The position numbers and the translations under genes were made by a program. The notes under the pieces are model-generated. The model searched no databases and had not been told where the DNA came from. It saw only the letters and a list, made by a program, of their open reading frames with translations. From Hysterium pulicare CBS 123377 (Eukaryota > Ascomycota > Dothideomycetes > Hysteriales > Hysteriaceae), in assembly GCA_000467715.1 (NCBI GenBank), contig AJFK01000184.1:62001-126000 (forward strand): a stretch of DNA of 64,000 bases, read 5' to 3'. Of the stretch, positions 46,477 to 57,220 are shown piece by piece. The first letter of the stretch is position 1. Each line of letters opens with the position of its first letter.

Positions 46477-47031
46477 ATTCCATAGACTAGGGCAGATTGC
46501 TATAAACTGAATGCCAATCTGCGCCGTCACGATGCCTCTCTTCCGCAGTCTCACACTCATCCTTTTCCGCACCAACAGATCAATCCATCGGATCCATCAC
46601 ATCAAACACTCTGCTGCGGGAAGATTCTCGCTCAGGAAATTACTCAATCGCCGAGGAGGGGTATACCATGGTACTGACTTACGGTTGAAAGTTTCTATTC
46701 GCTGTACGCATCAGAATGATTGAACTTGAAGAAGACAAACGACTTTTTTTTTAGATTTTGTGTTGAACTTATCGCCCTGCTTTTGCGTGTTTACTGGAGA
46801 TCATTGTTCTTTTGGTGACGAGCAAGTACATCAGAAAGCGTCATGACCGGGCAATAATGATTAAGAGCGGTACGAAGAACCGTGGATCTCTAAAGTTCAA
46901 CTGACTCACCACATGGATTCTTCGCACGCATAAATATACCATACACCCCCAGACTTTCTCTGCTATTATACTTTCAACTCGTCCCCCACCGAATCTTGCA
47001 CCAACGCACGCTGAAAGAAAAGCACGAAACC
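46477..47031. other. Intergenic
   Basis: 555 bp between MDM20 and the first LPRELRD paralogue, both on +. It includes a run of nine T at about 46745. No gene is seen. Confidence 0.4.
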
Positions 47032-47676
47032 ATGTCAAACACACACGATTCCATCAGACTTTCTGGACGCCCTCGAGGTCACAAACGGAAAGCACCACCG
47101 GAGGAAGGCGACGCAGTCCAACAAGCACCAATGCTCCGACGCAGCCAACGCGCTGGCAAAGGTCAGCGAAACATCCGACTTGATCTCCATTACACCGAGT
47201 GTAGCAAAGTTCGCCGCGACCCGAAGTCGATCTTCAGATTCTTCGACCTACCAAGAGAGCTGAGAGATGAAATCTATGGTCACTTATGGGGCAGTACGCG
47301 ATTGCGAATTCAACATGGTAATATATATGCGTATACGACGTATAGGGAACTGAGCATGAATTATGGTTGGCTCAAACTGCACCATGATGAGTTGCCTACC
47401 TGGCTTCTATCCAGCCGACAGATTCTAAATGAAGGACTTGATGAATATTTCAGATGCGCACGCAACCTCAACTGCGAGGTAGTCGAAGATAGGTCCACAA
47501 AATCCCACGTCCTAATGCAGACGCTGCTGGACAACCTCAAACTTTGGGTCCTTTTGGGGTCAACGCCGCATCAGGCCAACGGCGAAGGGTACTTTACGTT
47601 ACACACGAACCTACACTCGGTTTTAAGAAATTCGTGGAACATCAAGGTGGCTTACAAGAACTCGCGATCACAGTGA
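47032..47676 (+). CDS. LPRELRD F-box-like family protein, copy A (C-terminally truncated)
   Basis: A single frame from ATG 47032 encodes 214 residues; a longer start at 46996 is open. A basic N-terminus (RGHKRKAPPEE) is followed by FRFFDLPRELRDEIYGHLWG, an F-box-like helix pair, and LPTWLLSSRQILNEGLDEYF. This matches copies B, C and D further right. The others reach 294-357 residues, while this frame stops early. Family-like sequence continues after a frame change (TLGFKKFVEHQGGLQELAIT) to about 47753, then in another frame (TTDFPNIELSFYDPG), then near 47830-47895 (LEDQLVQCGKILFDE). Copy A therefore looks like a decaying member with at least two frame changes. The short frame could still be expressed. 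The function is unknown; an F-box-like role is inferred. Confidence 0.55.
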   Translation: MSNTHDSIRLSGRPRGHKRKAPPEEGDAVQQAPMLRRSQRAGKGQRNIRLDLHYTECSKVRRDPKSIFRFFDLPRELRDEIYGHLWGSTRLRIQHGNIYAYTTYRELSMNYGWLKLHHDELPTWLLSSRQILNEGLDEYFRCARNLNCEVVEDRSTKSHVLMQTLLDNLKLWVLLGSTPHQANGEGYFTLHTNLHSVLRNSWNIKVAYKNSRSQ

Positions 47677-47900
47677 TAGTCGCGGACACCCGGCGGCAAG
47701 TATTTCAAGCTCGCGAAGAGTTCAGGCGGTTTTCGAGTCCCGAAAACACATAACGACCGACTTTCCAAACATCGAACTCTCTTTCTACGACCCAGGATGC
47801 GGGCATAGGGATGGGCATGATTGAGTGCGACTCGAGGATCAACTCGTGCAGTGTGGCAAGATTCTTTTTGACGAAACGACCGAGACTCGAAAGTAGGCTG
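47677..47900 (+). pseudogene. Degraded 3' half of copy A
   Basis: Sequence in successive frames still resembles the C-terminal half of the intact paralogues: FYDPG-type strand segments, and a LEDQLVQCGKILF block that parallels LQLEVERIGKLFVG in copy D. No single frame spans it. The resemblance is by eye and modest. Confidence 0.4.
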
Positions 47901-48950
47901 TTCGGTATGATCCCTCAAAGCCGTATGCAGACTATAAGAGCCAAAGTTACATAAATCACAACCCAATTCTGGATCTAGGCAACGCATCGTGGAGTTGAAG
48001 GGCGATCTCCAAATGAGCGGATGAAATACCTCTGCAAGAAGCGTCGGAGATAAGAGACAGCTGATAACTGGGTCAATGTAGTTAGTCAAAGTAGCTTATC
48101 TATGAATGGATACTACAGTATGAAGAGCAGAGACGTATTGTCACCCTTCGTGCAATACTTAACCAGAGTTCATAATTCGTTGGGATCTGGATTGCGCATC
48201 AACCTCGTGATGACTCTCCACGCTGTCCGCATACGCTGTTTGGCCTTGGTATTGTGGCCGTAGAGGAGTATTTAGCCCTCAGCGGACATCAAAAATGCCA
48301 TGTGCAATGCCTCCTATTGTTATATATGCAGGAAAATAGATCTAGAATCTTAAAAATTATCACACCTATTGTGGTATAGCTGAAGGAGGAGAAAACCTAT
48401 GACGCAGACTGCTATCTTCTTTGTAATAGCTAACATCAAATGGCTTAAAAATTAAGTTAGAAAAAGTTGCTAAACTATGAAGCTTTTTAATGGGTATGAA
48501 CAGGCGCGTCGGGGCCAGGACGTTTGGGCGAGCTATGTAGCCACAGGTGTTGAAAGCTTCAGATGAGAGGTGGTGCCATATAAAAATCAATGTAGGAAGA
48601 TTTCAACTGCAGTTGTTTGTTTCAGGCACAAAAAGGATGTCCATAATTGTTTGTAACCAAAAACGTATGCTGCTGAAAGGATGAGGTCGCACCCTGGGGA
48701 ATATGAGAGCCGAGCCGAATCATGCTAGCGGCAATCGGACAGCCTTGTGAATCATGTGTGTTCTTAAAATAAGTCTCACTCAAGACGTTGTCACCTACGA
48801 ATTGACACCTCCAGATGAGTTTCACGATTTTATCACGAATACCATCACGGTCGCACTGACTTCAACAAATGACTCAATCAAGACCAGCGACCTCACGCAA
48901 CACAGCAGGTATCTTTTGGAATGTCAAACTTACCTTCCGGGATTACAGCA
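47901..48950. other. Intergenic between copies A and B
   Basis: About 1 kb with an AT-rich core at 48310-48500. No gene is supported. The AT-rich core might be decayed repeat sequence, but I see no element ends. Confidence 0.35.
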
Positions 48951-49904
48951 ATGACCGCCACAAAACGCAAGAATCATGTCGATAAATACTCTGAAGAAGA
49001 TAGTGAAGATATCTGGGCACTGCCTCCGCTCCAACGCCGCAGGGTTATTAATGGATCCCATGAAGACAACCAACAAGACCTAATTCCTACGGATAAGGTC
49101 GAGGTGAAACACGATTCCAATGCGCATTCTAAGTTCTTGAGTCTACCCAGGGAACTCAGAGATGACGTCTACCATTTCGCATTTCATGGGAGTCAGCAGA
49201 CTATCAAATGGCGAGATATAGGGATATCCTCTTGGTACAACAAGGACCATATCTCTGGGCCTGTGGGATTGCCAATGTGGCTGCTGACCTGCCGACAAAT
49301 ATTGAAGGAAGGATTGGAGCAACTCCATAGGGTGGCCGATTTCCGAATTTGTACGTCGCAAGATATATTTTGGCATAGACCGGGAACCAGTCAGCTTTTG
49401 GATCCCATTCGGGTGCACCACCTCAGTATTGGAGGCAGATCGGGTCTTCGATGGCGTAAAATGATGCGGAAGGGGAGGTCTTCCTTTATACTCCAGCCGG
49501 ACATTGAAACTTTAGTTTCGGTCAAAAAGGTTGCTCGACACCTCTCTCAAGAGGATAACGCGGCAAGGGATATCGCTTTTACCTTCCATCTATTCTTCTA
49601 TCCTTACCCACTGGTCTTCAACAAACGAGCAGATATCCCCTGTGAGGTGGATTTTGGCGCTCTCGAATGCATGGGTACCAAATTTGAACGCATAGAATTC
49701 ACGATTGCGAGCCAACCACATACACGAGAGACTGAATCGGGAGAAGTAGCTCAGGTGACAGATGTGGTAAGCAGTGAGGCTTCCAGAGTTGGTACTGTAC
49801 TTGTTGGGGGACTCAGCAAAGTACGCCGTTGGCAAACTTCAGAGCTTGACACCACGGGATCGGAAGTGTTTCGGATGTATATCGAGATCAAGCGAGCCGG
49901 ATGA
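48951..49904 (+). CDS. LPRELRD F-box-like family protein, copy B
   Basis: A single exon of 317 residues. I start at TATKRKNHVDKYSEEDSED because its Lys-rich and then acidic start parallels copy C; an in-frame Met at 48921 is the alternative. The core FLSLPRELRDDVYHFAFHGS, then GLPMWLLTCRQILKEGLEQL, aligns with the other copies, as do the blocks near CEVDFGALECMGTKFERIEF and SRVGTVLVGGLSKVRRWQ. It lacks the two tail segments that C and D share. LPRELRD sequences of this type are frequent in ascomycetes and resemble the first helices of F-boxes, so a Skp1-linked role is possible but unproven. Confidence 0.7.
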   Translation: MTATKRKNHVDKYSEEDSEDIWALPPLQRRRVINGSHEDNQQDLIPTDKVEVKHDSNAHSKFLSLPRELRDDVYHFAFHGSQQTIKWRDIGISSWYNKDHISGPVGLPMWLLTCRQILKEGLEQLHRVADFRICTSQDIFWHRPGTSQLLDPIRVHHLSIGGRSGLRWRKMMRKGRSSFILQPDIETLVSVKKVARHLSQEDNAARDIAFTFHLFFYPYPLVFNKRADIPCEVDFGALECMGTKFERIEFTIASQPHTRETESGEVAQVTDVVSSEASRVGTVLVGGLSKVRRWQTSELDTTGSEVFRMYIEIKRAG

Positions 49905-50860
49905 AGCAGATTGAACGGACTATCATGACTTGGATATACGAGATGACTGACGTTGTCCACTGCTCTAGAAAACGGAGATCTGGCAGAAAAGAGCTCTGAG
50001 TATTGGAAGTGTGTATTCTCAAGGCAAAGGCACTTACGCTTCGGTTGCGGCGATTGCAGGATCCATACCATTCCCAGGACCACCATATAGCGAACTATCT
50101 TCCATATCAAACCTCAACTTTTCCTTGTTTCTTGATTCTTAACAAGTTCCGCCTCCGCCCCATTGCATAACCCAACATCAGCCCACTATTTTAGAAGCTT
50201 TTACCTTGTCTGGCCACTTATACAGCTGGAAGGATCCCACTATGTGCAGTTCCCACTTTGGCGCTAAGTTATGAATCGTCCTTATTGCATTGGCCGTACG
50301 ACTGGAATCCAACTAGCCATTGTTATGGTGGATACTTTGCAGAAAGTGAACACGTTCACACCTTTAGCACATAAGAGTAAAGGCTGGTTGAGTTAGCATT
50401 CGAATGAAGAGAGCTAGGCTTAATACATCCGGTCTATAAAATATGCTGTCTGAGACTTGATACGGGTTGCAGCTCGTTGAAGATAGATCGTCCGAAGCCC
50501 ACCCTTGACTCCTTATGCTAAACATGAGTTGAAACATTCATTGGTAATACTTCGAGGTCGACTAAAAAGATGAAATATTCACATCTCAAGTCATCATTCT
50601 AGGAATTGGAGAGATGATACTCTGAACCGAGGAGTGTGGGGTATTTATCTCTCCGTCGCGCTAAACCCCGTGCCTCGTTCACGTCACTGACCTCGATAAA
50701 ACATGAGCCGTCCACAGCTGCGGAGGATGATGCCGGTGGGGCTGCAAGGGACTTCTGCTCCGCAATTGCTGCTTTTATACCTTTTGTTTCTTCCAATTTG
50801 AACCTCTTCAACTTTACTTCTCAGCATTCTCCCTCACAATTGCACGAATAGCTCCCCGCA
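49905..50860. other. Intergenic, ADH promoter
   Basis: 956 bp between copy B and the alcohol dehydrogenase gene, both on +. It should carry the ADH promoter. No gene is recognised. Confidence 0.4.
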
Positions 50861-52091
50861 ATGGCCTCCTCAGATATCCCAGAAAGCATGCTCGCATGTC
50901 AAGTAGTAGAGGTATTCACTCAATTCTCAACATCCTCAATTGACTACCTTTACTATCCTAACATCTCAACCCCCAGTTCAACAAACCCTACAAAATCCAC
51001 AAAGTCCCCGTCCCCTCCGCCCTCCCACCCCAAGACCTCCTCGTCAAAATCGCCGTCGCCTCCCTCTGCCACACAGACTTTATGGTGCAATCGGGCATAT
51101 TCAAGCCCTCGCTCCCCTGCACCGGCTCCCACGAAGGCGCCGGCACAATCGTAGCCGTCGGCTCCAGCGTCAAGGGCTTCAAACCCGGCGATCGTATAAT
51201 GTGCGGTCTAAGCTACCATCCCTGCAATACCTGCGCCGATTGCCTCGGCCCGGAAACCTACAAACAGTATTGTAGCAAGAGTGAAGGAGGATGCGGAATT
51301 ACTAGAGATGGGTTTTTCGCGGAATATGCGAGGGTGGATTCGACGCAGGCGGCGAAGTTGCCGGATACTGTCAGCTTTGAGACGGCGGCGCCGTTGGCGT
51401 GTGCGGGATGTACTGTTTGGCGCGGGGTGTTGCAGTCCGGGTTGAAGAAGGGAGAGTGGTTGGCGCTGGTGGGGAGTGGAGGTGGATTGGGACATTTGGG
51501 GGTGCAATTCGCCAAGGCGTTAGGGTTGCAGGTTATTGGGATTGATGCGAGGGATGAAGGGTTAGAGTTGACGAAAAAGGCGGGGGCGGATGTAGTGGTT
51601 GATGCGAGGCAGGAGAAGGAGAAGGTAGTGGAGGAGGTTAAGAAGGTTACGAATGGGGAGGGGGCTGCTGCTACGGTGAATGTGTCTGATGCGAAGGGTG
51701 CAGCCGCTATAGCGTGTGCCGTTACTAGAATGCACGGCTTAATGGTGCAGATTGCTCAAGTGAGTAGTTCAAAACTCCTGATTTCATCTTGTGTCACTGT
51801 CATTGATCTTTCGGCCAGCCTGACGAAGTCTCCATTCCATTCCCCGAATTTATCTTCAGGGATATCAGAGTTCACGGATCTCTCATTTGCTCTCCAGAAG
51901 AGGGAAGGCGTATGCTTGAGGTTGTAGCTGAACATCGCATCTCTGTTAATACGAATCCATTTGACGGGCTCAACGAGATACCGAAGCTGATAGAATTAGC
52001 TGAAGGGGGGAAGATGAAGGGGAAGGGTATCATCATTGTTGATCCAGAGCAGATTAAGAAAGAGAGGGAGTCGGGGTTGGAGATGGTATGA
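50861..52091 (+). CDS. Zinc-dependent alcohol dehydrogenase (MDR superfamily)
   Basis: Three exons (50861-50911, 50977-51759, 51819-52091) give 368 residues. Catalytic zinc ligands are visible as SLCHTD (Cys about 48) and GSHEGAG (His-Glu about 69-70), with a third Cys in PLACAGCTVWRG. The structural-zinc lobe has CNTCADC plus a later Cys in ETYKQYC. The Rossmann motif is GSGGGLGHLG, followed by GLQVIGIDARDEGLEL, whose acidic residue after the second strand favours NAD(H) over NADP(H). It probably interconverts an alcohol and an aldehyde in the cytosol. The substrate cannot be named. It lies inside the LPRELRD cluster, which is otherwise unrelated. The last exon is reached only by splicing and ends GLEMV. 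Confidence 0.93.
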
Positions 52092-52485
52092 AATGCTCAA
52101 TTTTGATTGCTAAACCCGTACTTCTTGATAATGCATTCCTGAAAAGAAGACTTCGTGCTGCTAAAGTCTTTAACCAATTGTCATGCCGACAAGACCCAGT
52201 TTTTACTCTCCCATTTAGGCCAAGGATGCTGATGAGGTTTGTCCTCGAAACGAAAAGATAAATCTTGGGGCATGCAATGTCGCTCGTGCTGATGATGTCT
52301 CTTTGAGTCGCCCATATAATAGTCAGTCTCCTCTTAGAGCATCATCTCAGGAGGCGTCTTCCAAACTTCCTTCAGTAGTCTCCAGCGTTTCTCTCAAAAG
52401 TCTCTTCATCATCTCCTCCATCGTCTCCTAGAGCTCTGTCATCATTATCCCAAGAATCATCATTATCGGTACTTTTTGTAGTAGC
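52092..52485. other. Intergenic, convergent 3' regions
   Basis: 394 bp between ADH (+) and copy C (-). Presumably 3' UTRs. Confidence 0.45.
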
Positions 52486-53556
52486 TCAATCGAGATCATC
52501 CTCCAAGCCACCTCCAGCCTCCTCTTCAACCGACCGGTCAGGGTTCTTCCCACCATACCATCCACATCCAACATGAACCGATCCGCGCGACGCTCCTCCT
52601 CCCACTCGTCTGACTTCGCAAATCCAAGTCGACAACCCTTCTGTCCAATCGGAAACGATCCAATGTCGCTCTTCCCCATCATCGTCCAAACCCCCAACCA
52701 AACTCTTCCCAATCCTCGCAACTTCTTTCTGCAACGGAACGTAGAGATTATCGAAGCCACGCGGATACCGACCCCGACCATCTACCGGGTTATGAACCTT
52801 GAACGTAATCTTCGCTAGGCCCTTTGGAAGCTTTTCAAGCACTGCAAGATCAACTTGAACACTGTTATGTGAAGCGAAGGTTGCGAACTTGTGAGTGAAC
52901 AGATGCAGCGTAATCTCGTCCACTGCATCTCCCTGAACCAGGTATTCAGCCACCTTATCAATCGAGAGAAAGTTCTTGTAGAGGCGAATAATCGAACTCT
53001 CCTCACCCGGCTGCATTGCAGACTTGACGTCCAGATGGATCATATCCAGAGATAATTTGCGAATGCGTTGGAATTGGAAGATCTGTGCTTGCGATCTGCT
53101 ATCCTGTCGGGCTTTTCTGGACCGTCGAGCGTAGAATTTGGCACATCGGTACATCTGCTCCATTCCTTCTTCAAACATTTGCTTGTTGCCCAATAGCCAC
53201 TGAGAAGGTGGAGGTGAAGGATCTTGAGTCGGACTGATCAGCCACGAGAGCTCGGACCTCTCGTAGTAACCTTTCACGTCGAGGTCTCCGCAGCGATACG
53301 TCGTTGATTCGGTCCCAAGGAGAGTGAGATGATATATCCTGTCTCGTAGTTCCCGCGGTAACCTGAAGAAACGAGGGACTGGTTTAGAGGAGTGGGTTAG
53401 AGGAGGGAGTGTTTCCGAAGCGTTGGTTGAGTTTTCGTGCTTTGTTTTCTTCTTGGGATGCATTAGGTGAGGGAGAGAGTGTGCTAGCTTTTTGTCTTCC
53501 GAGAAATCCTCTTCTATGTCTGGTGCTGCCTTGCGTTTGTGACCTTCGGTAGCCAT
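52486..53556 (-). CDS. LPRELRD F-box-like family protein, copy C (fullest member)
   Basis: A single exon of 356 residues from ATG 53556 (MATEGHKRKAAPDIEEDF); an in-frame start at 53616 would add 20. A Lys-rich/acidic N-terminus precedes VPRFFRLPRELRDRIYHLTL. Next come a YRCGDLDVKGYYERSE block, then WLLGNKQMFEEGMEQMYRCA, QRIRKLSLDMIHLDVKSAM and QVDLAVLEKLPKGLAKITFK. The tail has LYVPLQKEVARIGKSLVGGL and SDWTEGLSTWICEVRRVGG. Nearly all of these are shared with copy D in the same order, so the two are close duplicates. The F-box-like motif is followed by regularly spaced hydrophobic strands, which may be a substrate-binding repeat fold. No known domain beyond this is recognised. Confidence 0.75.
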   Translation of the reverse strand: MATEGHKRKAAPDIEEDFSEDKKLAHSLPHLMHPKKKTKHENSTNASETLPPLTHSSKPVPRFFRLPRELRDRIYHLTLLGTESTTYRCGDLDVKGYYERSELSWLISPTQDPSPPPSQWLLGNKQMFEEGMEQMYRCAKFYARRSRKARQDSRSQAQIFQFQRIRKLSLDMIHLDVKSAMQPGEESSIIRLYKNFLSIDKVAEYLVQGDAVDEITLHLFTHKFATFASHNSVQVDLAVLEKLPKGLAKITFKVHNPVDGRGRYPRGFDNLYVPLQKEVARIGKSLVGGLDDDGEERHWIVSDWTEGLSTWICEVRRVGGGASRGSVHVGCGWYGGKNPDRSVEEEAGGGLEDDLD

Positions 53557-54141
53557 CGAGGGCAGTAAGCTAAATCGAATCCCTTTAGAAAAGTGTGGTT
53601 CAGACATCTTGGACATCTTGGAAAGTTTGTGTTCGAAAGTGCGGAGTTAATTTTCGAAAGTTCACCGAAAGACGCGAGTGAAGCCAGGTGAACGAGTGCA
53701 GAATCCAGCTTTGTGTCATGTGTAGGTTCTAAGACATTGGAAGATTTTAATTGGATGATACAATGACTCTGAAAGTGAAGTCATATTCTGATCCATAAGC
53801 ATCGAATCGCTACATGAAGTCTAACTAACAGATGAAATGGCAAGGAATTTGTGATATGAATGTAACATAACCAGAAAACATGTCGAATAAAACCACTGGT
53901 CGACGGGAGTAGGTGTACGAGATGGAGGCGGCATTGGAGTCGTAGGAGTTTCTGCCCATCGGGATTGGCGAAGACCTCTCGAAGAAATACACTGGTCAAC
54001 AGGAGTGGGTGTGAGAGGACCCCGAAGAAGAGCAAGATAGCGCATCCATTCGTAACTTTTATTCACTTTGCCCCTCAAACGTCCGCAGCAGCAACAGTCG
54101 GGATGTCTGCAGCAATCAGATTATTCTTCGTCTTCCTGATC
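53557..54141. other. Intergenic between copies C and D
   Basis: 585 bp. It contains a 23-bp near-repeat at 53894-53916 and 53990-54012 that differs at three positions. The rest is unremarkable. Confidence 0.4.
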
Positions 54142-55026
54142 CTACTCCTCTTCTCCACGCCATTCGAGGCCAGGGTGGATCGCTCCTCGTGATGGGCCCC
54201 TCGCGACTCGTTTGATCTCGCAGATCCAAGCAGTGCCGCCTTCTAACCAGTCACGAACTTCCCAGTGACGTTCACGGCTGCCATCGTCTATATGTCCAAC
54301 AAACAATTTTCCGATCCGCTCGACTTCTAACTGTAAAGGGACATAGAGGGCGTTAAACTTCTTTAGGATGTGTATTTTCCGTTGCCGTTCTATATAGAGT
54401 TTGAATGTCATCTTTGCTAATGGACGTGGTAACTTCCCGAGTACCGCAAGGTCTACTTGCACAACACGTTTTAAAGGCTGCGCGGAGAACGCGTTGCGGT
54501 ACAATGGTGATGGTGCAAGCTCCAAAAGTTTGCGTGTGGAAATATCGAGAGTGAGTTCGGTCAGAGCGTTGCCCTGAACCAATTGTGAGATCACCCTCTG
54601 GACCAGATTGGATCGGTCGTGGATGCTGATAACGGAAGTACGCACACCGTGGAGGGCGGTTTTACCGACGTCTACGCCAAGGTATCCAATCGTCAACTTA
54701 CGAACGCGCTTCAATTGGAAGTCTTGCGCTTGTGGCTTCATGTACCATGCGTAGTGAACATCGAAGTTGACGACTTTGTGTATCATCTCCAGTCCCTCTT
54801 CATACATCTGTTTGTTACTCACCAGCCATCTTGGTGGTGATTGATCAAACCTTTTGCGTTCTTCTCTCCAGACACGTTCAAGCTTCCCAAAGTGACCTTT
54901 CACATCCATTTCTCCGCAGCGATATACCCAAAATGCAGCCCCGTGGAGAGCATATTCATAGATGATGTCTCGCAGTTCTCTTGGTAATCCGAAGAAATCA
55001 AAAACCTGGCTCGAAGCTGAGGTCAT
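54142..55026 (-). CDS. LPRELRD F-box-like family protein, copy D (N-terminus lost)
   Basis: A single exon of 294 residues starting TSASSQVFDFFGLPRELRDI. The body follows copy C closely: YRCGEMDVKGHFGK, WLVSNKQMYEEGLEMIHKV, QVDLAVLGKLPRPLAKMTFK, LYVPLQLEVERIGKLFVG and RDWLEGGTAWICEIKRVARG. It lacks the roughly 60-residue Lys/acid-rich leader. That leader seems to survive upstream as out-of-frame sequence: around 55151 the minus strand has ATGCTACCAAAGCTC, which parallels the ATGGCTACCGAAGGT start of copy C minus one G. An in-frame stop follows before the present Met. Translation from the internal Met at 55026 would keep the F-box-like core. Confidence 0.65.
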   Translation of the reverse strand: MTSASSQVFDFFGLPRELRDIIYEYALHGAAFWVYRCGEMDVKGHFGKLERVWREERKRFDQSPPRWLVSNKQMYEEGLEMIHKVVNFDVHYAWYMKPQAQDFQLKRVRKLTIGYLGVDVGKTALHGVRTSVISIHDRSNLVQRVISQLVQGNALTELTLDISTRKLLELAPSPLYRNAFSAQPLKRVVQVDLAVLGKLPRPLAKMTFKLYIERQRKIHILKKFNALYVPLQLEVERIGKLFVGHIDDGSRERHWEVRDWLEGGTAWICEIKRVARGPSRGAIHPGLEWRGEEE

Positions 55027-57220
55027 GACGTTGTAGTTCGTCCTTTTTTGGTGTATCTAAGGTGAGACGGAGAGCCTTGGAAAGGCTGGGCTGGACTTCT
55101 CCCGGATCAACTTCTTCAATATCTGGCCTTCCTTATTTTCTTGAGCTTTGGTAGCATTTGATGGAAGAAAGAGAGCTCGGATGTCCTTAGGTGTGTCGTT
55201 TTAGCGTTTGTAGATTGTATGCATGGATGTCGATCGCCTTTGTAGATGTAGAATTGATTGTGAAGGTGAGATGCGACGTAAAGGTGAAGATGAAAATCAA
55301 CTGGCGAGATGAATGAGCGACAACCCAGATATTAATTAGGTTATTCAGGTTACCCAGAATCGTGAAGTGAGCCTGACGTAACGATGTGATAGTCATCTCG
55401 TATATGGAGAATTGGGTGGAGAACCATGGAAAGGAAGGCTGGATAATACCAAAGCGTGAGCGTAATAAAAAAGCAATGAGCAAGATGCATGTCTTAGAAA
55501 TTCAAGACATCAAATTTGTTCATAGAGTTGATTGTTTCATTTCTCAAATGACTACTACGGCAACAGCAACACAGACAAATCCCATCAAAGGAATACATAG
55601 TTCAACATGCTTATCTTTCTTTAGGCTCAAAGAGGCTTTTCTTAACGGAGCAATACCTTGATCGAATAATCCCCTCCGGATTGTGACTTTCCAAAGTACG
55701 CTTGAATTACGTTAATCTGAGTAGATGACTTGTGGTAGCCGGCTCTAATGACGTTAACCTACAATCATGCCTTTTTCACTTGACCGTAAGCTTTCCGTCC
55801 CCCAAAATTCCTGAGCAATTGCCGTAAGCGGCAGCATTCCCTTTCGCCTTCGAGGAAAACACAATAAATCTTCCAGAGGGGTCGCGAATGCAGCAGGGAG
55901 CATCAGCGATGGCATTTACAGCTTTTTGTCGAAGAAATCATGTTTGAAATATAGCGGGTAACCTCTCCGACCGTGGCATTTCGATAGGTATTCGAGTAAA
56001 CTAACCTCGATCGTTGGAGGTTTGGCCATGGCTATGACTAAATCAATGAGAACTGAACGCGAAATCAAAGAAACACAATTACATCATTCAATGAAATCAA
56101 CCATAAATGAGAAATTTAGATATAATCACCGCTTACGCGAGGTTGAGCTTTACCAACTCTTCATCACGGCAATGACTACAATTAGCTTATCACGTGTCTC
56201 CTTTGCGTGCAGATCAGAGCTAGCCTGATCGAACAGGCACTGAAGGCATCCCTGTTCGAGTCAGCGCTTTCAATCTGAGTATGTAGGGATAGTTATAGAC
56301 CGAGTAGAAAACGGACAGGTATAGCCATTAAGAAATGCCCCTAGGGCGGTGGCATCTATAATGCGGGGAAGAAAGCTAAGTTAATGCAGCAAAAGAGCTT
56401 AGGGAAACGTAGCACAAGTATGCTCATGCTATACAGACATTCCAAAACTGCGCGCTTCTTGTGTTTCATCTTGCCGTTGATGCCGCAAAAGGGGGAGGAG
56501 GAAATCTGGCATGAGGCACTTCACTTTACGGAGAAGTTGGTCGTGCAGAATCATCTTGATTTCGTCGGGAAACTCTCATAAGAAGGAAAGCATGCCGCAT
56601 CGATTTCGGAGTCGTCATCATACGATGAATTGAAGGATGAAAACATGATAACGTCACATCTGAAAGAGACCTGCGCAGGGGCCACCACGCGCATCCATCT
56701 CGGCAAAGTTGCAACTATTTTCACAGCCACACTTCACATTTTGATATTCGATTTTGACGAGTTAGAGAGATACTTGAAAACTTATTACCTTGGTCAAAAT
56801 GAGTGTAACTAAGATATCTGAGGAGCTCAGCCGGCGGCATCCGCTACAGCGGCTATCATCACCTTCAATAGGCGTCTCTGCTCTTGTGCATGTAAGGCTA
56901 TTGAATCCTATAGTTTCGTGACACCCTTTCTGACGGGAGCGTATTCAGACAGTTGGAATTGCTAGCTATGTATTGTCATTCAAATAGTAGGCTTTCCAGA
57001 GCCCAAAAACTGTTCCTGGCGCTAACATTTTTGCAGTCTGAGGGACAACCCTAACATGATGTATGATAAAATCTACTTCTCTCATGTATCTCGGCTTCCA
57101 TATTTAAAGTTCAAATCCTGTGTATGGCCTAAGTCTTATTTGATGAATGAAGTTCTGCTTGTCTAATTCCTTCCCGACGATATGCTTTTACTAGAAGGAT
57201 TTCTACTGACTACATTCAAG
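55027..57220. other. Gene-poor stretch with remnant 5' end of copy D
   Basis: About 2.2 kb. Bases up to about 55160 carry the decayed leader of copy D. Beyond that, open frames are short and AT-rich and I recognise nothing. The truncated AIG1-like gene begins at its right end without its first exon. Confidence 0.4.

Noticed and set aside
48310-48500. AT-rich patch as a possible transposon remnant
   Set aside because: No terminal repeats, target-site duplication or coding trace of a transposase or reverse transcriptase.
57085-57140. AGTTCAAATCC string resembling a tRNA T-loop box
   Set aside because: The flanking bases do not form the paired T stem, and no matching A box or acceptor stem is present.
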